Assembly: GCF_965276875.1 (NCBI RefSeq)
Contig: NZ_OZ255701.1
Coordinates: 992,001 to 1,056,000, forward strand
From: Lichenicoccus sp965276875
GTDB taxonomy: Bacteria > Pseudomonadota > Alphaproteobacteria > Acetobacterales > Acetobacteraceae
DNA: 64,000 nucleotides
Direction of reading: 5' to 3'
A program made the translations under genes and the position numbers. Positions 24,579 to 33,983 of this stretch are shown here, piece by piece (position 1 is the stretch's first letter; every line of letters begins with the position of its first letter). The notes under the pieces were generated by a model that did no database searches, had not been told where the DNA came from, and saw only the letters and a list, made by a program, of their open reading frames with translations.

Positions 24579-25424
24579 ATGCCCAATTCCAAAAACCTGG
24601 TCTGGTTCATTACCGGCTGTTCGACCGGCTTCGGCCGTGAACTCGCCAAGCTGGCGCTGGAGCGCGGCGATCATGTCGCACTCACCGCGCGCGATGCGGG
24701 CAAGCTCGCCGACCTCGCGCATGACTATCCCAAGCAGGCATTGGCGCTGGCCCTCGATGTCAACGATAAGCATGCGGTTGCCGAGGTCACGCGCCAGGCC
24801 GAGGCACGGTTCGGCCGCATCGACGTGCTGGTCAACAATGCCGGCTACGGCTATCTCGCGGCCATCGAGGAAGGCGAAGATGCGCCGGTCCGCGCCATGT
24901 TCGAGACCAACGTGTTCGGCCTAGTGGAAATGACCAAGGCGGTGCTGCCCGGCATGCGTGCCCGCAGGTCCGGCCACATCGTCAATATCTCCTCGATCGG
25001 CGGCCTCGCGGGCTTCGCCGCGACCGGCTATTATCATGCCACCAAGTTCGCGGTCGAAGGTCTTTCGGAAAGCCTTGGCGCCGAGGTCGAGCCGCTCGGC
25101 ATCAAGGTGATCGCCGTCGAGCCCGGCCCGTTCCGCACCGACTGGGCCGGCCGGTCAATGCAGCAATCCGACACCCACATCGCCGACTACGACGGCACTG
25201 CCGGGGAACGCCGCAAGCAGACCGCGGCACGGTCCGGCAACCAGGCAGGCGATCCGGTACGCGGCGCCCAGGCGATCATCACCGCGGTACTCTCCGACAC
25301 GCCGCCGCGCCATCTGCTGCTCGGGCAAATGGCTTATGATGTCGCTACGAAGAAGCTCGACAGCCTGCGTGCCGAGTTCGAGGCCTGGAAGTCGGTCACA
25401 GTGGGCGCGGACTATCCGGGGTAG
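24579..25424 (+). CDS. Short-chain dehydrogenase/reductase
   Basis: About 281 aa classical SDR: cofactor motif TGCSTGFG near residue 13, NNAG near 90, catalytic Ser in VNISSIGG, and the YHATK Tyr-x3-Lys near residue 155. The asparagine in the fourth helix (MFETNVFG) is present. AAAGGAG precedes ATG 24579. It lies 18 bp after the hydroxyacid dehydrogenase, so it probably belongs to that operon. Substrate unknown. Confidence 0.9.
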   Translation: MPNSKNLVWFITGCSTGFGRELAKLALERGDHVALTARDAGKLADLAHDYPKQALALALDVNDKHAVAEVTRQAEARFGRIDVLVNNAGYGYLAAIEEGEDAPVRAMFETNVFGLVEMTKAVLPGMRARRSGHIVNISSIGGLAGFAATGYYHATKFAVEGLSESLGAEVEPLGIKVIAVEPGPFRTDWAGRSMQQSDTHIADYDGTAGERRKQTAARSGNQAGDPVRGAQAIITAVLSDTPPRHLLLGQMAYDVATKKLDSLRAEFEAWKSVTVGADYPG

Positions 25425-25471
25425 GACGGTCAGCGGCACCCGATCTCAAACCGTCGCTTGTAGCCCCGCGA

Positions 25472-26551
25472 TCAACGCCGCCGCATGGCTTCGGCTGGAA
25501 ATGCTCCGAAGGCTGCCTTGTAAAGGCTCGCGAAGCGGCCGGGGTTGGTAAAGCCGTAGCGCCGGGCGACATCGCCGACCGTCGCCTCGGCGTCGCTCTG
25601 CGCCAACGCCTGCCGCGCCGCCTCAAGCCGGGCCCGTCGCATCGCCGCCGCTGGCGTCGTATCGCGAAAGCGGCGGAAGCCGAGCTGCAGCGCCCGCACG
25701 CTGCACCCCGCGGCTTGCGCGACCTCATGCATCGCGACGGGCTGCCCCGCACGCGCGCGGATGAAGTCCTCGGCCCGTCGCACCGTGCGCGGGACTGGCG
25801 AGCCTGCCGCCCCGCGCGCGAGGCGGGTCGTATAGCTGTGCGGCAGCGCTTGCAGCAGCGCGTAGAGCAGGAGGTCCGTGAAGGATTGGCGCGCAATGCT
25901 ATTCAGTGCAAAGGAATGCGGATCCGCGAGCTCTTCGGTGAGCAGCGACACCAGGCTCCTGATCGCCCGGCCCGGCCCGGACTCCCAATCGAGGTCGGGC
26001 GCGAACTCGAGGGCGCTGCCGGGTGGCTCGCCTAGCAGGGCGGCTAGCCTGCGCTCCAGGCAGGGCGCGGGGATCCAGACGGCTTGGCGCTCATGCTTGT
26101 CCGCGGCACGCAGTTGCGTGCCGGGCCGCCCGCGGTAGATCGCCCCAGTAGCCGCGTCCAGGTGGAGCGGCGCGGCACCCCCAGGGCCGCTCATGGCGCC
26201 GACGCCGCGCAGTTCGAGCGCGCCGCGCCGCACGGACAGGATGCAATAGTCGGGCAGGCCCGCCTCGGTGATCGTGAGCACCGTGGCAAATCGATTGGCG
26301 ACGTAGGCGACGTCGAGCCCGTCGAGGCCGCTGGCGCCGCGCGTCGCGAGCACCTCGCCCGGCGTCTCGGGCCGTGGGCTCCTGCCGGCGAACTGCTCGC
26401 GCAGGCGCCGGAAGCCGGGATTGCGGAAATACGGCTGGAGTTCCGGCAAATAGGCGTCGCTCTCCAGCCCGTCGAGGCTGCGGATGCGGGCGAGCTTGAA
26501 CCTGCCGAGCAGCAGCGGCTCGTCATCGATCGGCAGCGCCTCGGTTGCCAT
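25472..26551 (-). CDS. AraC family transcriptional regulator
   Basis: About 359 aa from ATG 26551. Residues ~1-240 are a sensor region without a recognisable small-molecule motif. Residues ~255-359 form the double helix-turn-helix of AraC/XylS (MHEVAQAAGCSVRALQLGFR and VGDVARRYGFTNPGRFASLYKAAFG). It converges on the MFS/SDR operon and is divergent from the secreted-protein gene across 241 bp (26552-26792), in which I see no clear sigma-70 promoter. It could regulate either neighbour or itself. Confidence 0.88.
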   Translation of the reverse strand: MATEALPIDDEPLLLGRFKLARIRSLDGLESDAYLPELQPYFRNPGFRRLREQFAGRSPRPETPGEVLATRGASGLDGLDVAYVANRFATVLTITEAGLPDYCILSVRRGALELRGVGAMSGPGGAAPLHLDAATGAIYRGRPGTQLRAADKHERQAVWIPAPCLERRLAALLGEPPGSALEFAPDLDWESGPGRAIRSLVSLLTEELADPHSFALNSIARQSFTDLLLYALLQALPHSYTTRLARGAAGSPVPRTVRRAEDFIRARAGQPVAMHEVAQAAGCSVRALQLGFRRFRDTTPAAAMRRARLEAARQALAQSDAEATVGDVARRYGFTNPGRFASLYKAAFGAFPAEAMRRR

Positions 26552-26792
26552 CAGACGATGCTCCCGGCCGAGAGGGGGCCGCAATCTCCGGCCCGCGCGC
26601 CATAACCGGTATTTAGGGCAACAAAGACAAAATGCGCAACGCTCGGACAGATCGCGAAGCAAAGTTCATGCAGCTCTCTCATCGCCCTTGCGCCCGGGTC
26701 GCGTCCGCATCTCTGCTGCGAGTCAAGGCGCGGGCATGAAGCGCAGCCCGCCGTGCCGCGCCGGGAGACCAACGTCCCAGGGAGCACCCGCC

Positions 26793-29501
26793 ATGTCCGC
26801 CTCGATCAGCAGCAATGGGCCAACCACCTTCGGCTACACCGGCGCCGTCGTGCAGGCATCTGTGCAGACGACCGGCATCTACTACGTCGTCGCCTACGGC
26901 GCTCAGGGCGGCAACATCGAAAGCAATGCGGGCGGTCTTGGTGCCGAGATCGGCGGCGAGGTCGTCCTCACGGCAGGCGAGACCCTGGCCATCGCCGCCG
27001 GTGGCCAGGGCGGAAACAGCCCGAATCCCCGGGATGGCGGCGGCGGCGGCGGCGGCGGCGGCAGTTTCGTGGTCGGAGCGTTCAACACGCCGCTTGTCAT
27101 CGCGGGCGGCGGCGGTGGCGCATACTACTCCTACGGCGACCCCGGGCAGACCGGTACCTCCGGCACCGCCGGCCCCGGCTCCGGCGCTGGCGCCGGCGGC
27201 ACCAACGGCGGCGGCGGTGGATACGGCGGTAGCGGCTTGTACGACGACGGGGGCGGCGGCGGCGGCGGGTTCTCGGGGAGCGGCGGTTCCAACCCGAACA
27301 GAGGCGGCGGCGGTGGTGGCGGCGGCTACCCTGGTCTCGCCGGGGGTGCCGCGGGGACAAACGGCGTCAATGGCGAAATTGGCGGCTTCGGCGGCGGCGG
27401 AGGATCCGGCAATGCGGGCGGCGGCGGCGGCGGCGGGTACAGCGGCGGCGGCGGCGGCGCTTTTGTCCCCGGTGAGATCAGCGGCGTCAACGGCGGCGGC
27501 GGCGGATCTTTCGACAGCGGGACCAATCAGTTGCTCGTGGCGGGCGAGAACAGCGGCAACGGCTCCGTCGTCATCGCCCCGGTCGATAGGCCGGCCATCA
27601 ACGGCACGGTGGCCGGCCAGGCCACGTCGAGCACGGCGACGATCCACCTGTTCGCGGGCGTGGTCATCAGCGACCCCACCCTCGGAACCCTGCCCGAGAT
27701 GGTGACGGTGACGCCCAGCACGACCACGAACGGCGCGCTGTCGGACCCCAACCTGGGCAGCGACCACAGCACGATCAGCAACGGCACCTACACGGTCACG
27801 GGCACGGCGGCGCAGGTTCAGGCAGACCTCGAAGGCCTCGTGTTCACGCCCGCCGCGCTCGCGCCGAGCCAGTCGGCCACGACGGGCTTCACCATCGACG
27901 ACACCAACGTCGCGGGCCAGAGTGCCAGCGACGGCACGACCTCGGTGGTCGTCACGAACCCTGCCCAGCCCTCGACCATCTCGGGCACGGCGGCGGCCCA
28001 GGCGACCACGGACGAGGCGGCGATCACGCCCTTCGCCCTCGTCGCCATCGCCGACCCGAACGCCGGCAGCCCGACCGAGACGGTCACGGTGACGCCCAGT
28101 TCTACCGCGAACGGCGCGCTCTCGGACCCGAACGCGGCGAGCGACGGCAGCACCGCCGGCGGTGATGCGATCACTCTCGAGGGAACAGCGTTCCAGGTCA
28201 CCGCAGCACTCGACGGCCTGGTGTTCACGCCCGCGGCGCACGAGGTCGCCCCCGGCCAGACGGTCACGACCGGGTTCACCATCACCGACCTGAACTCGGC
28301 AGGCCAGACCGCGACCGACCGCACCACGACGGTGGTGGCGACCGCCGTCAACGACGCGCCCACGATCAGCGGCACCCAGGCGGGCCAGATGACGACCGAT
28401 AACGTCGCCCTGCAGCCCTTCAAGGGTGTCTCCGTCACCGACCCCGATTTGGGCACCCAGGTCAGCCTCGCGATCACGCTCAGGACCAGCGGCGGTGCCG
28501 CGACCGAGGCCAACGGCACGCTCTCGGGCAGTGGCCTGACCAGGACGGGGGTGGGCACCTATGCGCTGGCTGCCAGCAGCCCGGCGACGCTGACCTCGGA
28601 ACTGGACGCGCTCGCCTTTACGCCGACCCAGGCCGAGGTGCCGGCGGCCCAGACGGTAGCGACCACCTTCACCCTGGCCGCGAGCCAGACCGCGGGCGGC
28701 AGCACCGCCACCAGCACGGACAGCACCACCAGCGTGGTTGCCACCGCGCTGAACTACGTCAATGGCCCGGCGGGCGGTCACGCGGTGCTCACCGGCACGT
28801 CGGGCGCCGACGTGATCACCGCGCACGGCCAGTACAACGCCATCTTCGGCAAAGGCGGCGCCGACATCATCAACGCCGGCGACGGTGCGGCAGCGGTCAT
28901 GCTCGGCACCGGCAACGCCTCCGTGACCCTGGGCGGCAGCGCGAACCTAGTGATCGGGGGCGCGGGTAACGTGACCGTGACGGGTGCCCCGGGCGGCTAC
29001 ACGTCGGTCACGCTCGGCAGCGGCAACGACATCGTGCAGGTCGGCGGCAGCCACGACGTGATCCTGCTCGGCAACGGCAACAACCTGGTGAGCGGCACGG
29101 CACGCATGGCGTTCATTGCCACCGGCTCGGGCAACGACACCATCACGCTCGAAGGCAGCGGCAGCACGGTCAATGCCGGCGGTGGCACCAACACGATTAC
29201 TGGTGGCAGCGGCGGCGACAGCTTTGTGCTGCCCAGGGCGAGCCAGGGCTTCGACCGCATCACAGGCTTCTCAGAGACCAATGGCGACGTGCTGGATTTG
29301 CGCGAGGCCATGGCGGGCACGCAATGGAACCATCGGCCAGCAACATTGGGCGACTACCTCAAGGTCACGGACAGCGGCGGCAGCGCCACGCTTTCCATCG
29401 CGCCCACGGGCAGCGGGGCGGGAACGGCGATCGCCTTGCTGAACGGGTCGGGCAATGTCGGCCTCGCCGACCTGCTCAGCCACCATTCACTGCTGACCTG
29501 A
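26793..29501 (+). CDS. Large glycine-rich repeat protein with RTX-like / type I secretion C-terminus
   Basis: About 902 aa, acidic, without cysteine in the parts inspected. Residues ~35-260 are extremely Gly-rich (Gly runs up to nine), like Gly_rich domains of adhesive proteins. Residues ~269-650 hold three tandem ~128-residue repeats (start xISGTxAGQxTT, include FTPA and a TTSVV end), cadherin/VCBS-like. Residues ~660-902 have GTSGADVITAHGQ, repeated GSGND/GGSGGDSF calcium-loop-like motifs, and the FDRITGFSETNGDVLDL block of VCA0849-type type I secretion targets. No Sec signal is visible. AGGGAG precedes ATG 26793; the frame upstream (to 26484) is rejected. No T1SS exporter genes adjoin. Confidence 0.82.
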   Translation: MSASISSNGPTTFGYTGAVVQASVQTTGIYYVVAYGAQGGNIESNAGGLGAEIGGEVVLTAGETLAIAAGGQGGNSPNPRDGGGGGGGGGSFVVGAFNTPLVIAGGGGGAYYSYGDPGQTGTSGTAGPGSGAGAGGTNGGGGGYGGSGLYDDGGGGGGGFSGSGGSNPNRGGGGGGGGYPGLAGGAAGTNGVNGEIGGFGGGGGSGNAGGGGGGGYSGGGGGAFVPGEISGVNGGGGGSFDSGTNQLLVAGENSGNGSVVIAPVDRPAINGTVAGQATSSTATIHLFAGVVISDPTLGTLPEMVTVTPSTTTNGALSDPNLGSDHSTISNGTYTVTGTAAQVQADLEGLVFTPAALAPSQSATTGFTIDDTNVAGQSASDGTTSVVVTNPAQPSTISGTAAAQATTDEAAITPFALVAIADPNAGSPTETVTVTPSSTANGALSDPNAASDGSTAGGDAITLEGTAFQVTAALDGLVFTPAAHEVAPGQTVTTGFTITDLNSAGQTATDRTTTVVATAVNDAPTISGTQAGQMTTDNVALQPFKGVSVTDPDLGTQVSLAITLRTSGGAATEANGTLSGSGLTRTGVGTYALAASSPATLTSELDALAFTPTQAEVPAAQTVATTFTLAASQTAGGSTATSTDSTTSVVATALNYVNGPAGGHAVLTGTSGADVITAHGQYNAIFGKGGADIINAGDGAAAVMLGTGNASVTLGGSANLVIGGAGNVTVTGAPGGYTSVTLGSGNDIVQVGGSHDVILLGNGNNLVSGTARMAFIATGSGNDTITLEGSGSTVNAGGGTNTITGGSGGDSFVLPRASQGFDRITGFSETNGDVLDLREAMAGTQWNHRPATLGDYLKVTDSGGSATLSIAPTGSGAGTAIALLNGSGNVGLADLLSHHSLLT
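27036..27062 (+). repeat. Nine uninterrupted GGC triplets (poly-Gly) within the secreted protein gene
   Basis: Perfect (GGC)9, in frame, encoding nine glycines; similar shorter GGC runs recur to about 27510. Slippage here would change protein length by whole residues without shifting the frame. Confidence 0.9.
27597..28748 (+). repeat. Three tandem ~385-bp coding repeats
   Basis: Units start at 27597 (381 bp), 27978 (387 bp) and 28365 (~384 bp). Units 1 and 2 are most alike (VTVTPS-TNGALSDPN, LEGLVFTPAA / LDGLVFTPAA, TTGFTI). Unit 3 is more divergent. They look like internal duplications of an extracellular Ig-like domain. Confidence 0.75.
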
Positions 29502-29664
29502 TACCGGGGAACTTTGAGGCCGACGGCTGTCGAAGAAGGCCAGGGCTTTGCTGGGGCGTCATGCGAAAGCGTGCTCCGCACGACAGGCCCCAGGCCCCCG
29601 TTCCTAAAATTACAGGATTCCTGAGGCTTGCCTTTGGCGGGATCGAGCCACGAAGTGGATCGAT

Positions 29665-29677
29665 GGGGCAGAGCCCC
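29665..29677. terminator. Short GGGGC-AGA-GCCCC hairpin between convergent genes
   Basis: Perfect 5-bp stem with a three-base loop in the 181-bp gap (29502-29682) between the secreted-protein gene and the end of recO. It has no T-run, so intrinsic termination is doubtful; it may be a remnant of a dispersed GC-rich repeat. Nothing else was recognised in the gap. Confidence 0.25.
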
Positions 29678-29682
29678 TCGCC

Positions 29683-30432
29683 TTACGCGCCCCCTGACAA
29701 CTGCACAACGATCTCCAGCAGCCGAACCCGCGCCGCCGGCAACGGCCGGTTGCGTTGGCCGAAGGCGTCGCGCGCCAGGAAGTGGCCGGTCAGGCGAAGC
29801 CCGTCGCACCACTCGGCGGGAAAACCGGCGTATGTTTCGTCCAGCAGGAGGGCGGGCAGCGGCAACAGCCGATCGCGCCATTCGCTGGCCGCGTCGGCGC
29901 ACACCGCACGGCCGGTGCGCGGCGAGACGAAGGCGAGGCCGTCGGTGGCGCCGGTGATGGCGCAGGCGCTCAGGTCAAGACCGTAGCCCAGATCGGTCAG
30001 CACCAGGGATTCCCAGCGCAACAGAGCGGCCGGCCCGAATGATGCGGCTTCGGCCGGATCAAGGCTGAGTAGCGTCAGCAGGCGCAGCAGCCCCTCGAAA
30101 ATGCGCGGGTGCGGTTCGCGCTCCGGCAACAGGCTATCGGCGATCGCGCAGCTTGCGGCCAGCATCGCGAGGGGAAGGCGATGGTCCAGCACCCGCGCGG
30201 CGGAGGCGTGCACCAGTTCCGCGGTGAGCGCACCGAGCTGTTCGGGGAGGCGCGCGACCCAGCGCGCCGAGATCAGGTTGCCAGCCTGCCAGAGTGCCGT
30301 TTGTGTTCGCGCGCTGCCACCGCGGACGAGGCCGCGGAAGGCCCCGTGCGCTTCGGTCAAGACGTGGGCGATAAGTCCGCTCTCGCCGTACGGGGCGGCC
30401 GAGAGCACGATCGCGGGCGCCTCCCATTCCAC
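29683..30432 (-). CDS. recO: DNA repair protein RecO
   Basis: About 249 aa recombination mediator that loads RecA with RecR/RecF. The N-terminal OB fold is recognisable (APAIVLSAAPYGESGLIAHVLTEAHGAFRGLVRGG), followed by the helical domain (LDHRLPLAMLAASCAIADSLLPERE). No zinc cysteine cluster is seen, as is usual in alphaproteobacterial RecO. It begins 15 bp after tsf on the same strand and is probably transcribed with rpsB-tsf. Confidence 0.92.
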   Translation of the reverse strand: MEWEAPAIVLSAAPYGESGLIAHVLTEAHGAFRGLVRGGSARTQTALWQAGNLISARWVARLPEQLGALTAELVHASAARVLDHRLPLAMLAASCAIADSLLPEREPHPRIFEGLLRLLTLLSLDPAEAASFGPAALLRWESLVLTDLGYGLDLSACAITGATDGLAFVSPRTGRAVCADAASEWRDRLLPLPALLLDETYAGFPAEWCDGLRLTGHFLARDAFGQRNRPLPAARVRLLEIVVQLSGGA

Positions 30433-30447
30433 GGGAGACGCTGTGTC

Positions 30448-31323
30448 TCAGGCCTCGGCCGGCTTGTCGATGCCTTCGCCGAGCTGGAAGCGTTCGAAGC
30501 CGGCGAGTTCGCCGCCTGCCTTCTTGACGACCACGCGCACCCGGCTCTCGCCGTCATGCACCCAGACCTGCTCCAGCAGCACAACTTCCTCGTAGTATTT
30601 GCGCACCCGCCCCTCGACCATCTTCTCGATTATGGCGTCTGGCTTGCCGGAGGCGCGGGCCTGTTCCATCAGCACCGCGCGCTCGCGCTCCAGTGCCGCC
30701 GGATCGACAGCGTCGATGTCAAGTGCCGCCGGGCGGGCCGCAGCGATATGCATGCCGACTTGGCGGCCGAGCAGCTCCAACGCTTCGCTCTCGCTCGGCG
30801 CCTCAATTGCGGCCAGCACGCCGATTTTGCCTAAGCCCGGACGGAGAGCTGAGTGCATGTAGGTGGCGACCACGCCGGATTTGACGCGCAGCACCTTGGC
30901 ACGACGCAGCGACATGTTTTCGCCGATCGTGGCGATCAGATGCGTCATCTCGTCGGCCACGGTGTGTCCGGTGCCCGGCATGGCGGCCGCGCGGATGGTG
31001 TCCAGGTTGTCGCCAACAGCGAGGGCCACCTGCGTCACCGCCTCGACGAAAGACTGGAAGCTCTCGTTGCGGGCGACGAAATCGGTCTCGGAATTGACCT
31101 CGATCATGGCCGCGATCTGTGGTGCCGAGGCGATGCCGACCAAACCTTCCGCGGCCACCCGCCCGGACTTCTTCGCCGCTGCCGAAAGCCCCTTCTTGCG
31201 CAGCAGATCGACGGCCTGCTCGATGTCGCCATTGGTTTCGTCCAACGCGCGCTTGCAGTCCATCATGCCGGCGCCAGTCTGCTCACGCAGCGCCTTGACC
31301 AGGGCAGCCGTTACCTCGGCCAT
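30448..31323 (-). CDS. tsf: Translation elongation factor Ts
   Basis: Nucleotide exchange factor for EF-Tu. About 291 aa. It starts MAEVTAALVKALREQTGAGMM, with KRALDETNGDIEQA and the TDFVARNESF motif of the core domain. GAGGAG precedes ATG 31323. It follows rpsB by 34 bp in the conserved rpsB-tsf order. Confidence 0.97.
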   Translation of the reverse strand: MAEVTAALVKALREQTGAGMMDCKRALDETNGDIEQAVDLLRKKGLSAAAKKSGRVAAEGLVGIASAPQIAAMIEVNSETDFVARNESFQSFVEAVTQVALAVGDNLDTIRAAAMPGTGHTVADEMTHLIATIGENMSLRRAKVLRVKSGVVATYMHSALRPGLGKIGVLAAIEAPSESEALELLGRQVGMHIAAARPAALDIDAVDPAALERERAVLMEQARASGKPDAIIEKMVEGRVRKYYEEVVLLEQVWVHDGESRVRVVVKKAGGELAGFERFQLGEGIDKPAEA

Positions 31324-31357
31324 CAGTCATTCTCCTCAACAATGCGTGTCACGGCGC

Positions 31358-32170
31358 TCAGCTGGCGTGCGCGGCCGCGGCCTCTGCGGCGACCTCACCG
31401 ACCACCTCGGAGGCGGACAACTCCGGCGCCATCTCCACCGGCAGCTCCTCGGCGGCGCCGTAATCCTGGCCAGACGCGCCAAGCTCGGCGCTGATGCCGT
31501 CGAGCACCGCAGACGAGATCAGGTCGCAATACATGGTGATCGCGCGGATCGCATCGTCGTTGCCGGGGATCGGGTAGGTGACGCCGACGGGATCGGAGTT
31601 GCTGTCCAGCACCGCGATCACCGGAATGCCGAGCTTGGTGGCCTCCTCGACCGCCAGCTTTTCCTTGTTGGTGTCGATGATGAACAGGATGTCCGGCAGC
31701 CCGCCCATTTCCTTGATGCCGCCGAGCGAACGCTCCAGCTTCTCCTGGTCGCGGGTGATCTCGAGGATCTCCTTCTTGGTCAGCCCGTGCGTGTCGCCGC
31801 TGAGCATCTCCTCGATCTGGCGCAGGCGCTTGATCGAGCCGGTGATCGTCTTCCAGTTGGTCAGCATGCCGCCGAGCCAGCGATGGTTGACGTAATACTG
31901 CCCGCAGCGCTTGGCGGACTCAGCGACATGCTCCGCCGCCGCCCGCTTGGTGCCGACGAACAGCACACGGCCGCCGCCGGCGACGGTGTCGCGCACCGCC
32001 TTGAGCGCACGGTCGAGCATCGGCACGGTCTGCTGCAGGTCGATGATGTGGACCTGGTTGCGAATGCCGAACAGGAACGGCGCCATGCGCGGGTTCCAGC
32101 GCCGTGTGTGGTGGCCGAAATGCACACCGGCTTCGAGCAACTGACGCATCGTGAAATTGGGCATCGCCAT
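31358..32170 (-). CDS. rpsB: 30S ribosomal protein S2
   Basis: About 270 aa. The start MAMPNFTMRQLLEAG and the following GVHFGHHTRRWNPRM block are the alphaproteobacterial S2 signature. FVGTKRAAAEHV and NHRWLGGMLTNW are present, and there is a variable acidic/Ala-rich C-terminal tail. AGGGAGG precedes ATG 32170. The 152-bp leader up to the divergent hydrolase gene (32171-32322) contains a GC hairpin (around 32210-32225) that could be a ribosomal-protein leader, but I cannot identify it. Confidence 0.97.
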   Translation of the reverse strand: MAMPNFTMRQLLEAGVHFGHHTRRWNPRMAPFLFGIRNQVHIIDLQQTVPMLDRALKAVRDTVAGGGRVLFVGTKRAAAEHVAESAKRCGQYYVNHRWLGGMLTNWKTITGSIKRLRQIEEMLSGDTHGLTKKEILEITRDQEKLERSLGGIKEMGGLPDILFIIDTNKEKLAVEEATKLGIPVIAVLDSNSDPVGVTYPIPGNDDAIRAITMYCDLISSAVLDGISAELGASGQDYGAAEELPVEMAPELSASEVVGEVAAEAAAAHAS

Positions 32171-32322
32171 CGGCGTGTCCCTCCCTTCTGGTTGTGCCTC
32201 CGCGGGTGCCAGTCCGCACGGACACCAGAACCAACCCGCGTGCGAATTACCGCGCCCGGCAACACACCCGGCTCGGCACGCGGGATATGGCCAAAACCGC
32301 GTTGAAGTGCAAGCCTGCCGCG

Positions 32323-32994
32323 ATGCGCACGATCACAGTCCCCACCAGCCTCGGCACCGAGTTCCCTATTCGCCGCATCCTCTGTGTCGGCCGCAACTAT
32401 GCCGAGCATGCCCGCGAGATGGGCGGCAACCCCGACCGCGAACCGCCCTTCTTCTTCTCCAAACCCGCTGACGCGGTGCTCACCGGCGGCGCCGACATGC
32501 CCTATCCGCCGGCGACCTCGGCGCTGGAGCACGAGATCGAGCTGGTCGTGGCCCTCGCCTCCGGCGGCGCCGACATCGCGGCCGAACAGGCACTCGATCA
32601 TGTGTGGGGCTACGCCGTCGGCCTCGACATGACACGGCGGGATCTGCAGGCCGAAGCCAAGCGCGCCGGTCGCCCCTGGGACATGGCCAAGGGCTTCGAC
32701 CATTCCGCCCCAATCGGGTTGCTTGTGCCGGCAGCGCAGGTCGCGAACCCGAACGCCGGCCGGATCACCCTGCATGTGGGCGGCAGCCTGCGACAGCAGG
32801 GCGACCTTGCGCAGATGACCTGGTCGATTGCCGAGACCATCACTGCCCTCTCCCGGCTGATCCGCCTCGCCGAGGGCGACCTTATCTTCACCGGAACGCC
32901 GGCTGGGGTGGGCAAAGTCGAGCCGGGTGACCTGCTCGAAGGCGAGATCGAGGGCGTGGGCACAGTGCGCACCCGAATCGCGTTCAACTTGTGA
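32323..32994 (+). CDS. Fumarylacetoacetate hydrolase family protein (fumarylpyruvate hydrolase-like)
   Basis: About 223 aa from ATG 32323 (an in-frame ATG at 32287 would add 12 residues). It has the FAH core: ILCVGRNYAEHAREMG, the metal-binding HEIELVVAL (Glu-x-Glu), GLDMTRRDLQ (Asp), and the final FTGTPAGVGKVEPGD. Members hydrolyse C-C bonds of acylpyruvates at the end of aromatic degradation or act as oxaloacetate decarboxylases. No aromatic ring-cleavage genes adjoin, so the role here is open. Confidence 0.88.
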   Translation: MRTITVPTSLGTEFPIRRILCVGRNYAEHAREMGGNPDREPPFFFSKPADAVLTGGADMPYPPATSALEHEIELVVALASGGADIAAEQALDHVWGYAVGLDMTRRDLQAEAKRAGRPWDMAKGFDHSAPIGLLVPAAQVANPNAGRITLHVGGSLRQQGDLAQMTWSIAETITALSRLIRLAEGDLIFTGTPAGVGKVEPGDLLEGEIEGVGTVRTRIAFNL

Positions 32995-33018
32995 GTGCAG
33001 GCCTGATGGAGGCGCCAC

Positions 33019-33951
33019 ATGCGACGCATTGAATATGATCGCTACGGCGGACCCGACCTGATGCATCTGGCCGACGTCGCGCCGAAGCTACCGGCTGCGC
33101 ACGACGTGCAGGTGAAGGTGATGGCGGCGTCGGTCAACCCGGTCGACTGGAAGCTGCGCGACGGCGCGCTGAAGCTGTTCAGCGGCAAGAACTTTCCGCG
33201 AGGCATGGGTTCGGACTTCTCCGGCGTGGTCCAGAGCGTCGGGCCGCAGGTCACGCGCTTCAAGGTTGGCGACGACGTGATCGGGACGACGACACCGAAA
33301 AATTCGGGCGCCTTTGCCGAACTGGTGACCACCGCGGACAAACTGCTGGTCGTCAAGCCCGCGGCACTGTCTTACGCGCAAGCCGCGGTGCTCCCGATCC
33401 CGGGCGGCACCGCATGGATCGCCCTGGTCGAGAAGGCCAAGCTGCAAGCCGGGCAAAGGATCTTCGTCAATGGCGCGCTTGGCAGCGTCGGCCGCGCCGC
33501 GATCGCCATTGCCAGAATGCGGGGTGCGACGGTGGCCGGCCGGGTCGGCGCGCACAGCCTTGCCGAGGCCAGCACCTGCGGGCTGGATCCGGCCCTCGAC
33601 TACGCCAAGTCAATCCCGGCCGATCTGAACGGCGCCTTTGACGTGGTGTTCGACACCAACGGCAGCCTGAGTGCGGCCGACGGAGACCGGCTTCGCAAAC
33701 CCGGCGGTGTCGTCATCGACATCAATCCGACCACGTCGAAGCTCCTGCGCATGCTGCTGTCTCGGCACCGCAAGCTGGTCTTCTTCAACGGCAAGGCGAA
33801 GACGCTGGAGAAGGTCGTAGCACTGGCGGCTAATGGTCAGCTGTCGCTGCCGATCGGAGACACGGTCAAACTCGACAAGGCGATCCCAGCAATCACGGCG
33901 CTGGAACGTGGCAAGCGCCAGGGCGGCAAGCTCGTACTTCAGGTCAACTGA
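33019..33951 (+). CDS. Zinc-free medium-chain quinone oxidoreductase / NADPH:alkenal reductase-like
   Basis: About 310 aa MDR family protein. The N-terminal GroES-like domain has ASVNPVDWKLRDG and GSDFSGVVQSVG. The nucleotide-binding domain has NGALGSVGRAAIAIARMRGA near residue 150. The structural-zinc cysteines of alcohol dehydrogenases are absent, which points to the quinone oxidoreductase branch. It lies 24 bp after the FAH gene. Confidence 0.88.
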   Translation: MRRIEYDRYGGPDLMHLADVAPKLPAAHDVQVKVMAASVNPVDWKLRDGALKLFSGKNFPRGMGSDFSGVVQSVGPQVTRFKVGDDVIGTTTPKNSGAFAELVTTADKLLVVKPAALSYAQAAVLPIPGGTAWIALVEKAKLQAGQRIFVNGALGSVGRAAIAIARMRGATVAGRVGAHSLAEASTCGLDPALDYAKSIPADLNGAFDVVFDTNGSLSAADGDRLRKPGGVVIDINPTTSKLLRMLLSRHRKLVFFNGKAKTLEKVVALAANGQLSLPIGDTVKLDKAIPAITALERGKRQGGKLVLQVN

Positions 33952-33983
33952 CTACTGCCGACGGATCAATCCGGTAAGTTCGG

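Noticed and set aside
26679..28826. 715-codon minus-strand frame opposite the glycine-rich protein
   Set aside because: Arg/Gly/Ala-rich mirror of the GGC repeats with no domain; the plus-strand frame has a Shine-Dalgarno and recognisable repeats.
33962..33973. CGGAT-CA-ATCCG palindrome before the GNAT gene
   Set aside because: Short, isolated and without a nearby regulator; likely chance in GC-rich DNA.
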